From assembly GCA_030679025.1 (NCBI GenBank), contig JAUXTV010000194.1:1-10821 (forward strand): a stretch of DNA of 10,821 bases, read 5' to 3'. This DNA comes from Candidatus Woesearchaeota archaeon (GTDB lineage: Archaea; Nanobdellota; Nanobdellia; SCGC-AAA011-G17; UBA489). Below are positions 1 through 5,854 of this stretch, in pieces. A program made the position numbers and the translations under genes. The first letter of the stretch is position 1. Every line of letters starts with the position of its first letter. The notes beneath the pieces were generated by a model that saw only the letters and a program-made list of their open reading frames with translations, had not been told where the DNA came from and did not search any database.

Positions 1-320
1 GTCGTGACATTTGACGCCAAAACTATAACAGTTCTTGGAAAATAGATTTTTTTCATAATATTGGATTTTGTATAAAGGGAAACAAGCGCGTTAAAGGTAG
101 CTTCATTAAAATACCCCCACAAGATAATGCCTAAAAATAAGAAGAGAGAGTAGTTTTCCATCTGAAATCTAACAAAAATACTAAAGACAATATACAAAAT
201 TATAAAAGTCAATAAAGGATTCAATAATGACCATAAATACCCTAAAACTGACCCCTGGTATTTTAGTTTGAAATCAGTCAATGCAAAGTTTTTTACAAGA
301 GTATAATAATAGTTGTTCAT
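1..320 (-). CDS. Polysaccharide/teichoic-acid-type ABC-2 export permease (Wzm/TagG-like), N-terminal part only
   Basis: This is the first 106 codons of a minus-strand gene that runs off the left edge of the window. The reading frame is open from the ATG at 320 down to base 1. It encodes a cytoplasmic N-terminus with the family hallmark TDFKLKYQGSVLGYLW (residues 15-30), then LLNPLLTFIILYIVF (32-46), a second hydrophobic stretch around LFLFLGIILWGYF (59-71), and the KKIYFPR element (90-96) typical of the Wzm/TagG branch of ABC-2 permeases. Such proteins pair with a Wzt/TagH-type ATPase to export lipid-linked glycans, here perhaps for the cell envelope or for surface-protein glycosylation. The ATPase would be expected beyond base 1 and is not visible. 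The start is supported by a TATA box centred 26.5 bases upstream, which implies a leaderless mRNA. I am confident of the family; the substrate is unknown. Confidence 0.85.
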   Translation of the reverse strand, partial: MNNYYYTLVKNFALTDFKLKYQGSVLGYLWSLLNPLLTFIILYIVFSIFVRFQMENYSLFLFLGIILWGYFNEATFNALVSLYTKSNIMKKIYFPRTVIVLASNVT

Positions 321-342
321 GGGAATACTGCTAAAAGAAGAG

Positions 343-350
343 TTATATAA
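343..350 (-). promoter_or_regulatory. TATA box of the Wzm-like permease gene
   Basis: TTATATAA sits inside the perfect 12-bp palindrome AGTTATATAACT (341-352). Its centre is 26.5 bases from the A of the minus-strand ATG at 320, so transcription should start at or next to the start codon. Because the box is symmetric it could also be read in the plus direction, giving a start near 373, upstream of the first pilin. Confidence 0.6.
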
Positions 351-380
351 CTTTTGTCATTCTGGAGTGTTAAGAGTATC

Positions 381-388
381 TTTAAAAA
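381..388 (+). promoter_or_regulatory. Probable TATA box of pilin gene 1
   Basis: TTTAAAAA lies 27.5 bases (centre) before the in-frame GTG at 412 and 36.5 before the GTG at 421. A start of transcription near 410 is expected. It is less canonical than the box of the second pilin. Confidence 0.45.
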
Positions 389-407
389 GAGGTAATCACT
401 CTCAATC

Positions 408-414
408 AGAGGTG
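408..414 (+). promoter_or_regulatory. Ribosome-binding site AGAGGTG of pilin gene 1
   Basis: AGAGGTG matches the 3' end of archaeal 16S rRNA and ends six bases before the GTG at 421, the same spacing as AGGTG before the ATG of the second pilin. The motif contains an in-frame GTG (412), so it could instead be the start of a leaderless message. Confidence 0.5.
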
Positions 415-420
415 AAAAGA

Positions 421-891
421 GTGCAAAAAAGAGGGCAGGCAGCTATGGAGTTCTTAATGACCTATGGTTGGGCATTATTAGTTGTTCTAATCGCTATTGG
501 AGCACTAGCATACTTTGGAGTATTAAATCCAAGTAAGTTCTTGCCGAACTCTTGTTCATTAGCTCCAGGATTCAGTTGCAGTAATTTCAAAGCATCTGCT
601 TCAACAAATGTGATAACCATTGTAGTTCAGAATGGATTAGGTGACAATCTGAATACTGTAAATCTTTATTTGTCAAATGTCCAAGGAGCAACTTGCCCAG
701 CAACAGCATTTGCACCAGCATCAACAACTATCAATGATGGTTCATCAGTGCAGTTTACTCTAGGATGTACAGCAGGTACTTTAGTAAAGGGTACAAAATT
801 AAAAAGCGACTTGCAGATTGATTACTATAAGGGAACATCTGCAATACAACACAAAAAAATGGGTCAATTAGTAGTTGGTATTGAAGCTTAG
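421..891 (+). CDS. Type IV pilin-like protein 1 with class III signal peptide
   Basis: The product is a 156-residue archaeal pilin-like protein. It starts MQKRG followed by QAAMEF, the class III signal peptide pattern in which a prepilin peptidase cuts between Gly5 and Gln6, leaving Glu at mature position 5. A hydrophobic helix (about residues 11-34) follows and forms the filament core in this family. The C-terminal globular domain carries four cysteines (45, 53, 92, 116), probably in disulfides, and is rich in Ser, Thr and Asn. I chose the GTG at 421 because AGAGGTG precedes it by six bases and the resulting N-terminus equals that of the paralogue at 991. The in-frame GTG at 412 would add three residues and is a real alternative. 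The gene has its own promoter and ends in a T-rich terminator, so it is probably monocistronic. The role is filament subunit (pilus, adhesion or archaellum-like); which one cannot be told. Confidence 0.85.
   Translation: MQKRGQAAMEFLMTYGWALLVVLIAIGALAYFGVLNPSKFLPNSCSLAPGFSCSNFKASASTNVITIVVQNGLGDNLNTVNLYLSNVQGATCPATAFAPASTTINDGSSVQFTLGCTAGTLVKGTKLKSDLQIDYYKGTSAIQHKKMGQLVVGIEA
445..476 (+). repeat. 32-bp exact direct repeat, copy 1 (pilin N-terminal helix)
   Basis: Bases 445-476 are identical to 1015-1046, 570 bases downstream. The block encodes residues 9-18 (MEFLMTYGWA) and has no synonymous change, whereas the codons just before and after it differ at many third positions. Confidence 0.9.
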
Positions 892-894
892 TAA

Positions 895-918
895 TTTCCA
901 TTTCTTCCCTCATTTTTT
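895..918 (+). terminator. T-rich terminator after pilin gene 1
   Basis: Directly after the TAG of pilin 1 come several short T tracts ending in a run of six T. Archaeal RNA polymerase terminates at such T-rich stretches without needing a hairpin. It separates the first pilin from the promoter of the second. Confidence 0.5.
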
Positions 919-952
919 ATAAAAAGTACTCATTCTCAAGTAGAAAGAATAA

Positions 953-960
953 TTTAAATA
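953..960 (+). promoter_or_regulatory. TATA box of pilin gene 2 operon
   Basis: TTTAAATA is a consensus archaeal TATA box, preceded by the purine-rich GAAAGAATAA that can serve as a BRE. Its centre is 25.5 bases before the in-frame GTG at 982 and 34.5 before the ATG at 991. Confidence 0.7.
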
Positions 961-979
961 GAGAAAAAGAGAGAGAAAC

Positions 980-984
980 AGGTG
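980..984 (+). promoter_or_regulatory. Ribosome-binding site AGGTG of pilin gene 2
   Basis: AGGTG ends six bases before the ATG at 991. With a transcription start expected near 982, the site would sit at the very 5' end of the message. It overlaps the in-frame GTG at 982. Confidence 0.45.
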
Positions 985-990
985 TTAGAC

Positions 991-1647
991 ATGCAAAAAA
1001 GAGGACAAGCAGCCATGGAGTTCTTAATGACCTATGGTTGGGCATTGCTAGTCGTATTAATTGCGATTGGTGCATTAGCATTCTTCGGAGTATTAAATCC
1101 TGCAAAGTTCTTACCTCAGAGTTGTATGCTTGGACCAGGACTCTCTTGCGAGGACTTCAAGATTGATAGCATTACAAAAAATATTTATGTAAATATAAGA
1201 AACGGATTCGGTCAAGACATTGAATATATGTTTGTTTATGTAGATAAAAAATCTCCTACAGGAAACGAGATGTGTGGTGGATTTACAGGACTAGTAGCTG
1301 TTCCGACAGCACCTTTAAAAGATGGACAAAAAGCACCAATACAACACCTAACTAATTTTCTCCCCATTGGTTTAGCCGATGGATTAAGCTGTGATCCAAA
1401 TATCCCATCACCAGCATTTAACAATTGTATAAACCCAGTCTACAATACTTTATTACCAGCAACCTGGCCACCCCCTTACAATACTATTTATAGTAATATT
1501 TATGACCTTGCTATAAGCTGCAGCCAATCTGCTACTCTAGGATCAAAAGGTTCTAAGTTCAGGCAAGATATTGTTATTAGTTATAAAATGAGAAATTCAG
1601 GAATTCTTCATCAGCGTGTCGGTTCTATATCAGCACAAATTGAATAA
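991..1647 (+). CDS. Type IV pilin-like protein 2 with class III signal peptide, enlarged head domain
   Basis: This 218-residue paralogue of the preceding pilin is nearly identical to it in residues 1-45, with the same predicted Gly5-Gln6 cut and core helix. The head diverges. Cysteines 45, 53, 95 and 177 line up with the four of pilin 1, while an insertion of roughly 55-60 residues (about 115-172) adds Cys134 and Cys146 and is rich in Pro, Asn and Tyr. The C-terminal strands (RQDIVISYKM, then HQRVGSISAQIE) align with the end of pilin 1 (LQIDYYKG, then QHKKMGQLVVGIEA). I chose ATG 991 over the in-frame GTG at 982 because ATG is the better start and AGGTG lies six bases ahead. It is the promoter-proximal gene of an operon with the DUF192 gene one base downstream. 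A major/minor subunit relationship with pilin 1 is possible but not shown. Confidence 0.86.
   Translation: MQKRGQAAMEFLMTYGWALLVVLIAIGALAFFGVLNPAKFLPQSCMLGPGLSCEDFKIDSITKNIYVNIRNGFGQDIEYMFVYVDKKSPTGNEMCGGFTGLVAVPTAPLKDGQKAPIQHLTNFLPIGLADGLSCDPNIPSPAFNNCINPVYNTLLPATWPPPYNTIYSNIYDLAISCSQSATLGSKGSKFRQDIVISYKMRNSGILHQRVGSISAQIE
1015..1046 (+). repeat. 32-bp exact direct repeat, copy 2
   Basis: This is the second copy of the block at 445-476, in the same reading frame of the second pilin. It may reflect strong constraint on the helix or a short gene-conversion tract between the two genes. Confidence 0.9.
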
Positions 1648-1648
1648 G

Positions 1649-2008
1649 ATGGCATATGTAATTATCAAAATTGGGGAAAAACTATTCGTTAAGGCAAAAG
1701 TCTATCAAAATATCTTATTGCTTGCCAAAGGTCTACGTTTCTCCAGTCCATTAAAAAACAAACAAGGATTGCTCTTAGCTTCTCCAAAAGAAGACCTTGG
1801 AGCCATTGATATGCACTTCGTCTTCTTCCCTATAGATGTTGTTTGGTTAGATAAAAATAAAAAAATTATCCATATCGCCAGAAAGGTACAGCCTTTCACT
1901 CCTTATGTTGCTCCACCAAAAAAAGCACAGTATATTCTGGAATGTCAAGCTAATTCTACAAACCATCTAAAGGTCAAAGACAAGCTTTCTTTCGTCATCC
2001 ACCAGTAA
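1649..2008 (+). CDS. DUF192 family protein, cytosolic
   Basis: This is a 119-residue protein of the DUF192 family, small beta-rich proteins with no settled biochemical function. Family features in order are the GLRFS element (28-32), the core DMHFVFFPIDVVWLD (54-68) and the late YILE strand (95-98) followed by the basic KVKDKLSF tail. The ATG at 1649 is one base after the pilin 2 stop (TAAGATG), so the pair should be co-transcribed and translationally coupled. The frame extends back to a GTG at 1616 inside the pilin, but that would break family length and add no conserved sequence. There is no signal peptide or membrane segment; many bacterial members are exported, so a cytosolic form is worth noting. 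Its link to pilin production is suggested by context only. Confidence 0.82.
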   Translation: MAYVIIKIGEKLFVKAKVYQNILLLAKGLRFSSPLKNKQGLLLASPKEDLGAIDMHFVFFPIDVVWLDKNKKIIHIARKVQPFTPYVAPPKKAQYILECQANSTNHLKVKDKLSFVIHQ

Positions 2009-2009
2009 G

Positions 2010-2017
2010 TTTAAAAG
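2010..2017 (+). promoter_or_regulatory. TATA box of the ABC exporter-RNase J operon
   Basis: TTTAAAAG begins two bases after the DUF192 stop and is centred 26.5 bases before the ATG at 2040. No Shine-Dalgarno sequence is present in the C- and A-rich bases before the ATG, which fits a leaderless message. Confidence 0.6.
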
Positions 2018-2039
2018 TGAAGAAAACTCACACACCACT

Positions 2040-2957
2040 ATGGGAATTATAGAGGTGAAGAATCTAACTAAGAGGTTTAAAGATCATGTTATTCTAGATA
2101 ATGTAAACTTAGATGTCCCAGAAAATAAAATTCTAGGGATTATTGGTATCAATGGCTCGGGAAAAACTACTCTGCTCAAAACTATTATCGGTTTCTACAA
2201 AGTCAATAGAGGAGATATCTTCTACAGGGGAAAAAGAATTAGTAAAGTGTCTCGGTCAATGAAGAAAGAAATTGGATACACCAGTCAGGACAGTTCGTTC
2301 TACAATAAATTAACAGTCAAAGAAAATATGTATTATTTTGGCACCTTATATGGACTATCGCACAAGGATGTAAAAAATAACACCAAAGAAATCCTGCAGT
2401 TCGTAGAATTAGAGGAAGTCAAAAACACTTTGGCGCAGAACCTTTCAGGTGGTATGCAGAGAAGATTGGATTTAGCTTGTTCCATGATCCATAAGCCGCG
2501 TGTCCTCATTTTAGACGAGCCGACTGAAGATCTAGATCCCTCATTAAGAAGAGAGATTGTCAATGTTATCAAAAAAATCAATAAGCAGGGAACAACCGTA
2601 ATTATCACATCCCATTTATTAGAAGATGTAGAAAACTTATGTGACATCATTGCCGTGCTCCACGAGCATAAAGTAATGCACATTGGGTCAGTAGAAGATT
2701 TAAGAAAATTATATGGCAAGCAAGAAGAGATCCACGTGGAAATTGCATCAGCTAATTATGACAGAATCATCCAGTTTGCTAATTTAAAAGACTATGAAAA
2801 AGAAGAAAATAAGTTAATTGTCTACACAGCTGAAGCTGAAAAGACTTTGCACATGATTTTGCATATTATAGAAAACGACAAAGAGAGATTAGTGTATGCT
2901 GATATTAGAAAACCAAGCTTAGGAGAGGTCTTCAAGGCTTTGACCAAGAAAAAATGA
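2040..2957 (+). CDS. ABC-2 type exporter ATP-binding subunit (DrrA/CcmA-like)
   Basis: This 305-residue cytoplasmic ATPase energises the permease encoded next to it. All ABC motifs are intact: Walker A GINGSGKT (36-43), Q-loop Gln83 in YTSQD, signature LSGGM (135-139), Walker B VLILDEP (155-161), D-loop DLD (164-166) and switch His192 in TSH. A C-terminal accessory region of about 80 residues ends in PSLGEVFKALTKK, the tail typical of ATPases that serve ABC-2 drug, lipid or antibiotic exporters (DrrA type). The ATG at 2040 follows a TATA box at leaderless spacing. Its stop overlaps the permease start by four bases (ATGA), so the two are translationally coupled. The substrate cannot be read from the sequence. 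Confidence 0.9.
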   Translation: MGIIEVKNLTKRFKDHVILDNVNLDVPENKILGIIGINGSGKTTLLKTIIGFYKVNRGDIFYRGKRISKVSRSMKKEIGYTSQDSSFYNKLTVKENMYYFGTLYGLSHKDVKNNTKEILQFVELEEVKNTLAQNLSGGMQRRLDLACSMIHKPRVLILDEPTEDLDPSLRREIVNVIKKINKQGTTVIITSHLLEDVENLCDIIAVLHEHKVMHIGSVEDLRKLYGKQEEIHVEIASANYDRIIQFANLKDYEKEENKLIVYTAEAEKTLHMILHIIENDKERLVYADIRKPSLGEVFKALTKKK

Positions 2958-4474
2958 AAAAAGTTCTAGCAATCATGGGAAAAAATTTCAAGCTCTTAAC
3001 CAGAAGTAAGAGTTCTGCTTTGATTATAGTCTTAGGCCCTTTACTTTTAATTATGCTCATCGGTGCTGCTTTCAACACTGCAAATGTCTATGGTGTTCGT
3101 ATAGGAACCTATTCTCCAAGTTACAGTGCCTTAAGTAATTCCTTAATCGATGAATTAGGAAAACAAAAGTTCACAGTCCAAAAAATAGAATCGCAAGAAG
3201 CTTGTATAGATGGTATTAAACGAGGCATTATTCACGTCTGTACTCTATTCCCAGCAGATCTCTCTCTAAAAGAAGGCGGAGATATTGTCTTCTATGTAGA
3301 TAATTCAAGAATGAACTTAGTGTATATGGTGTTAGATGCGTTAAATAGTGTCATAGGTACAAAAACAAAGGAAATTTCCACGCAATTAACAAAAGGTATT
3401 CTCGATACTGTTGAAGAAATTGATAGAGAAATAACAGATAAAAGTAGTTTAGTCAATTCATTAGCAACAGACAATGAAGATGTCAACAATAGGATCAACA
3501 CCATTATAAAAAATATGCAGGAGATTGACACAGAATTTTCAGTAGAGCTAGCGGGCTTAGATACTTTTGAAGAAATAGCAGGAAACAATGACTCAGTCAA
3601 TGAAGAAGTCAGAACTGCTGTAGATAAAATAAAAAAAGAACTCGATGAAATTGATTTACAATTCAAAGCCATAATAAGTGCAAAAGAACAAACCTTGCTC
3701 AGTGCTAATAATATTAAAACAACTTTAGCCAGTGACTTTAGTTACATTAATGCTATCGATAACAGTATAGGAAAAATCAGCAGCGAGATCAGAAAAGTAA
3801 AATCTACCAGTGTAGGAAAAATAGTTTCTCCCTTATCAACAAAAATTGAGCCAGTGACTTCAGAAAAAACACAGTTAAACTACGTCTTCCCAACCTTAAT
3901 GATTCTTATCGTAATGTTTGTCAGTATGATGCTGGCCTCAACTTTAGAAATTACAGAAAAAACTAGCCGTGTCTATCTGAAAAACTTTATTACGCCAACT
4001 TCCTACTTAACATTTCTAGTAAGTAATTTCATAACCAATATTTTAGTAGTGCTTGTCCAGTTAGCAGTTATTTTCGGAGTAGCTTTTTACTTCTTCAAAG
4101 AACATCTACTAGCCACGATTGGAAGTATGACTTTGGTTTTGGTGCTCATTACAACTGTCTTCATCTTGTTAGGAATGATTATTGGAAGCATCTTTAAATC
4201 AGAAGAAACCGGTGCTATCGCAACCATCTCTATAGGATTTGTCTTCCTGTTTTTCTCTTCCAGCATCTTGCCTATTGAAACATTGCCGAATCTCATTAGA
4301 ACTATTGCTTCTTTCAATCCTTTTTTCATGGGTGAAACCTTAATTAACAAGATTTTGCTCTTCCAATTGCCGCTCACGCTCTTTACGCAAACATTATATA
4401 TCCTTGGTGGATACATTGTCGGATTGATGATAACACTCATAATCGTAAAAAGACTAACCAAAAGGAGTTTCTAA
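2954..4474 (+). CDS. ABC-2 type exporter permease with large extracytoplasmic coiled-coil domain
   Basis: This 506-residue membrane partner of the upstream ATPase has one transmembrane helix near the N-terminus (about 21-40). An extracytoplasmic region of roughly 270 residues follows (about 41-309), whose second half (about 135-290) is rich in Glu, Lys, Ile and Asn with heptad-like spacing and is probably helical or coiled-coil. A block of five helices follows (about 310-330, 351-380, 386-412, 419-438, 478-498). This is the ABC2_membrane_3 layout; the long helical insertion recalls YhgE/Pip-type proteins. SSSILPIE (435-442) is the loop commonly found before the last helices in ABC-2 exporters. 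It starts in the ATGA overlap with the ATPase gene, and its TAA shares a base with the ATG of RNase J. The substrate is unknown; a hydrophobic or envelope molecule is the usual expectation. Confidence 0.85.
   Translation: MKKVLAIMGKNFKLLTRSKSSALIIVLGPLLLIMLIGAAFNTANVYGVRIGTYSPSYSALSNSLIDELGKQKFTVQKIESQEACIDGIKRGIIHVCTLFPADLSLKEGGDIVFYVDNSRMNLVYMVLDALNSVIGTKTKEISTQLTKGILDTVEEIDREITDKSSLVNSLATDNEDVNNRINTIIKNMQEIDTEFSVELAGLDTFEEIAGNNDSVNEEVRTAVDKIKKELDEIDLQFKAIISAKEQTLLSANNIKTTLASDFSYINAIDNSIGKISSEIRKVKSTSVGKIVSPLSTKIEPVTSEKTQLNYVFPTLMILIVMFVSMMLASTLEITEKTSRVYLKNFITPTSYLTFLVSNFITNILVVLVQLAVIFGVAFYFFKEHLLATIGSMTLVLVLITTVFILLGMIIGSIFKSEETGAIATISIGFVFLFFSSSILPIETLPNLIRTIASFNPFFMGETLINKILLFQLPLTLFTQTLYILGGYIVGLMITLIIVKRLTKRSF
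4464..4467 (+). promoter_or_regulatory. Ribosome-binding site GGAG of the RNase J gene
   Basis: GGAG in AAAGGAG ends six bases before the ATG at 4474. It lies inside the last codons of the permease and supports translation of an internal operon gene, in contrast to the leaderless promoter-proximal genes. Confidence 0.65.
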
Positions 4475-5811
4475 TGGAGACTAAGCTAGCAGCCATAGGC
4501 GGATATAGTGAAGTAGGGAAAAATATGTCTGCTTTCAAGATAGGAGATGAAGCAGTCTTGTTAGACATGGGTTTCTATTTGCCAGTTATTGTAGATTTTG
4601 AAGAAGAAGGTCATGATCGTGCATCGTTATCCGTAGAGCAAATGCAAAAAATGGGCGCGATCCCAAATGATACTATTGTAAGCTCATGGAGAAATAATGT
4701 CAAAGGAATCCTCTGTAGTCATGCTCACTTAGATCACACTGGTGCTGTTCCTTATCTAGCTCCAAGATATAATGCTCCTGTTATCGGAACTCCCTTCACT
4801 TTAGAAGTGCTGAAAAACATGGCGCATAGCGAAGGCCTTCCGTTGAAGAATAAATATCTTCCTTTGAATACTGGGTCTAAATATAGAATATCAAAAAATA
4901 TAGAAGTAGAATTAATTAATGTCACGCATTCCACGCCGCAAACAGCGATTATCGCAGTCCACACTCCACAAGGAGTTCTAGTGTATACCAACGATTTCAA
5001 ATTTGATAATGATCCAGTCATTGGAAAAAAACCAGACTATGAACGTCTCAAGCAATTAGGAAAGGAAGAAAGAGTCTTGGGAGTTATCGTAGATTCCCTC
5101 TATTCTGGCGCTGCGCAAAAAACACCAAGTGAGCGTGTAGCACGTGAAATGCTCAAAGATGTCATGTTAGGCACTGAAAATCATAACAATCCCATGATAA
5201 TTACTTGTTTTGCTTCGCATATTGCTCGATTAAGAAGCATTATGGACTTTGGTCAAAAGTTAAACAGAAAAGTAGTCATGCTTGGTCGCAGTATGCAGAA
5301 ATATGCTTCAGCAGCAGAAAAAGTTAATATTGTCAAATATTCCAAAGAAGCGGAAATTGTTGCTGGCGCAGATAGAATCAAGAAAAAATTATCCAAAATG
5401 GAAAAAGAAGGTCTCAATAATTATCTTATCATCTGCACTGGTGGTCAAGGCGAACCTAATTCCGTCTTAAGTAAGATGTTGAACAATGTCTACCCTTTCT
5501 ATTTCAATCAAGAAGACACTATGATCTTTTCTAATCGCATTATTCCAGTAGAACCCAATATTACTAATCGAGGTCGTATGGAAGATAAGTTGAAAAAGTT
5601 TGGTGTGCGTATCTACAAAGACATTCACGTCTCAGGTCATGGTTCTAGAGAAGACATTCGTGATTTAATCAATATGCTGAACCCAGAACACATTATTCCA
5701 TCTCACGGCCATCATAAACTTACTGCTCCTACTGCGGAATTAGCTGTTGAAATGGGTTTCCAAAAGAAAGAAATTCACCAGATGAAAAACGGCGATACTA
5801 TTACTTTCTAA
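4474..5811 (+). CDS. rnj: Ribonuclease J (archaeal 5'-3' exoribonuclease, metallo-beta-lactamase/beta-CASP)
   Basis: This 445-residue cytoplasmic nuclease trims RNA from the 5' end and takes part in mRNA turnover and RNA maturation. The N-terminal GGYSEVGKN (9-17) matches the RNase J opening. The metallo-beta-lactamase zinc motifs are present: HAHLDH (83-88), His152 in THS and Asp174 in TNDFKFD. The beta-CASP and late motifs follow: CTGGQGEP (321-328), HVSGHGSRED (385-394) and His411 in PSHGHH. The length fits archaeal RNase J, which lacks the long bacterial C-terminal domain. There are no N-terminal KH domains, so it is not the archaeal CPSF1-type factor. The start at 4474 overlaps the permease stop by one base and has GGAG six bases ahead. 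Its place as third gene of an exporter operon is unexpected for a housekeeping RNase. Confidence 0.92.
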   Translation: METKLAAIGGYSEVGKNMSAFKIGDEAVLLDMGFYLPVIVDFEEEGHDRASLSVEQMQKMGAIPNDTIVSSWRNNVKGILCSHAHLDHTGAVPYLAPRYNAPVIGTPFTLEVLKNMAHSEGLPLKNKYLPLNTGSKYRISKNIEVELINVTHSTPQTAIIAVHTPQGVLVYTNDFKFDNDPVIGKKPDYERLKQLGKEERVLGVIVDSLYSGAAQKTPSERVAREMLKDVMLGTENHNNPMIITCFASHIARLRSIMDFGQKLNRKVVMLGRSMQKYASAAEKVNIVKYSKEAEIVAGADRIKKKLSKMEKEGLNNYLIICTGGQGEPNSVLSKMLNNVYPFYFNQEDTMIFSNRIIPVEPNITNRGRMEDKLKKFGVRIYKDIHVSGHGSREDIRDLINMLNPEHIIPSHGHHKLTAPTAELAVEMGFQKKEIHQMKNGDTITF

Positions 5812-5825
5812 GGCTCAAATATACC

Positions 5826-5833
5826 TTTAAATA
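5826..5833 (+). promoter_or_regulatory. TATA box of the ecfT-ecfA operon
   Basis: TTTAAATA is centred 25.5 bases before the ATG at 5855, which implies a leaderless transcript. A weak AGGA (5846-5849) also precedes the start. Confidence 0.7.
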
Positions 5834-5854
5834 TACTTAATCACTAGGAATACT

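Noticed and set aside
313..420. Longer N-terminus for pilin 1, starting at the TTG at 313
   Set aside because: It would place about 36 charged residues before the class III signal peptide, overlap the permease start on the other strand, and lie upstream of the predicted transcription start. The paralogue has no such extension.
917..1105. 62-codon minus-strand reading frame across the pilin 2 start
   Set aside because: It is antisense to the pilin 2 promoter and signal peptide, has no family resemblance, and merely mirrors the conserved pilin codons.
1616..1648. GTG at 1616 as start of the DUF192 gene
   Set aside because: It lies inside the pilin coding sequence and adds 11 unconserved residues. 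The ATG at 1649 directly after the pilin stop gives the normal family start.
3292..3672. 126-codon minus-strand frame rich in Ser and Leu
   Set aside because: It is the complement of the Glu/Asn/Ile-rich coiled-coil part of the permease. Such composition opens the antisense frame without coding meaning.
5282..5470. 62-codon plus-strand frame within RNase J
   Set aside because: It is an out-of-frame Lys-rich shadow of conserved RNase J coding sequence with no ribosome-binding site.
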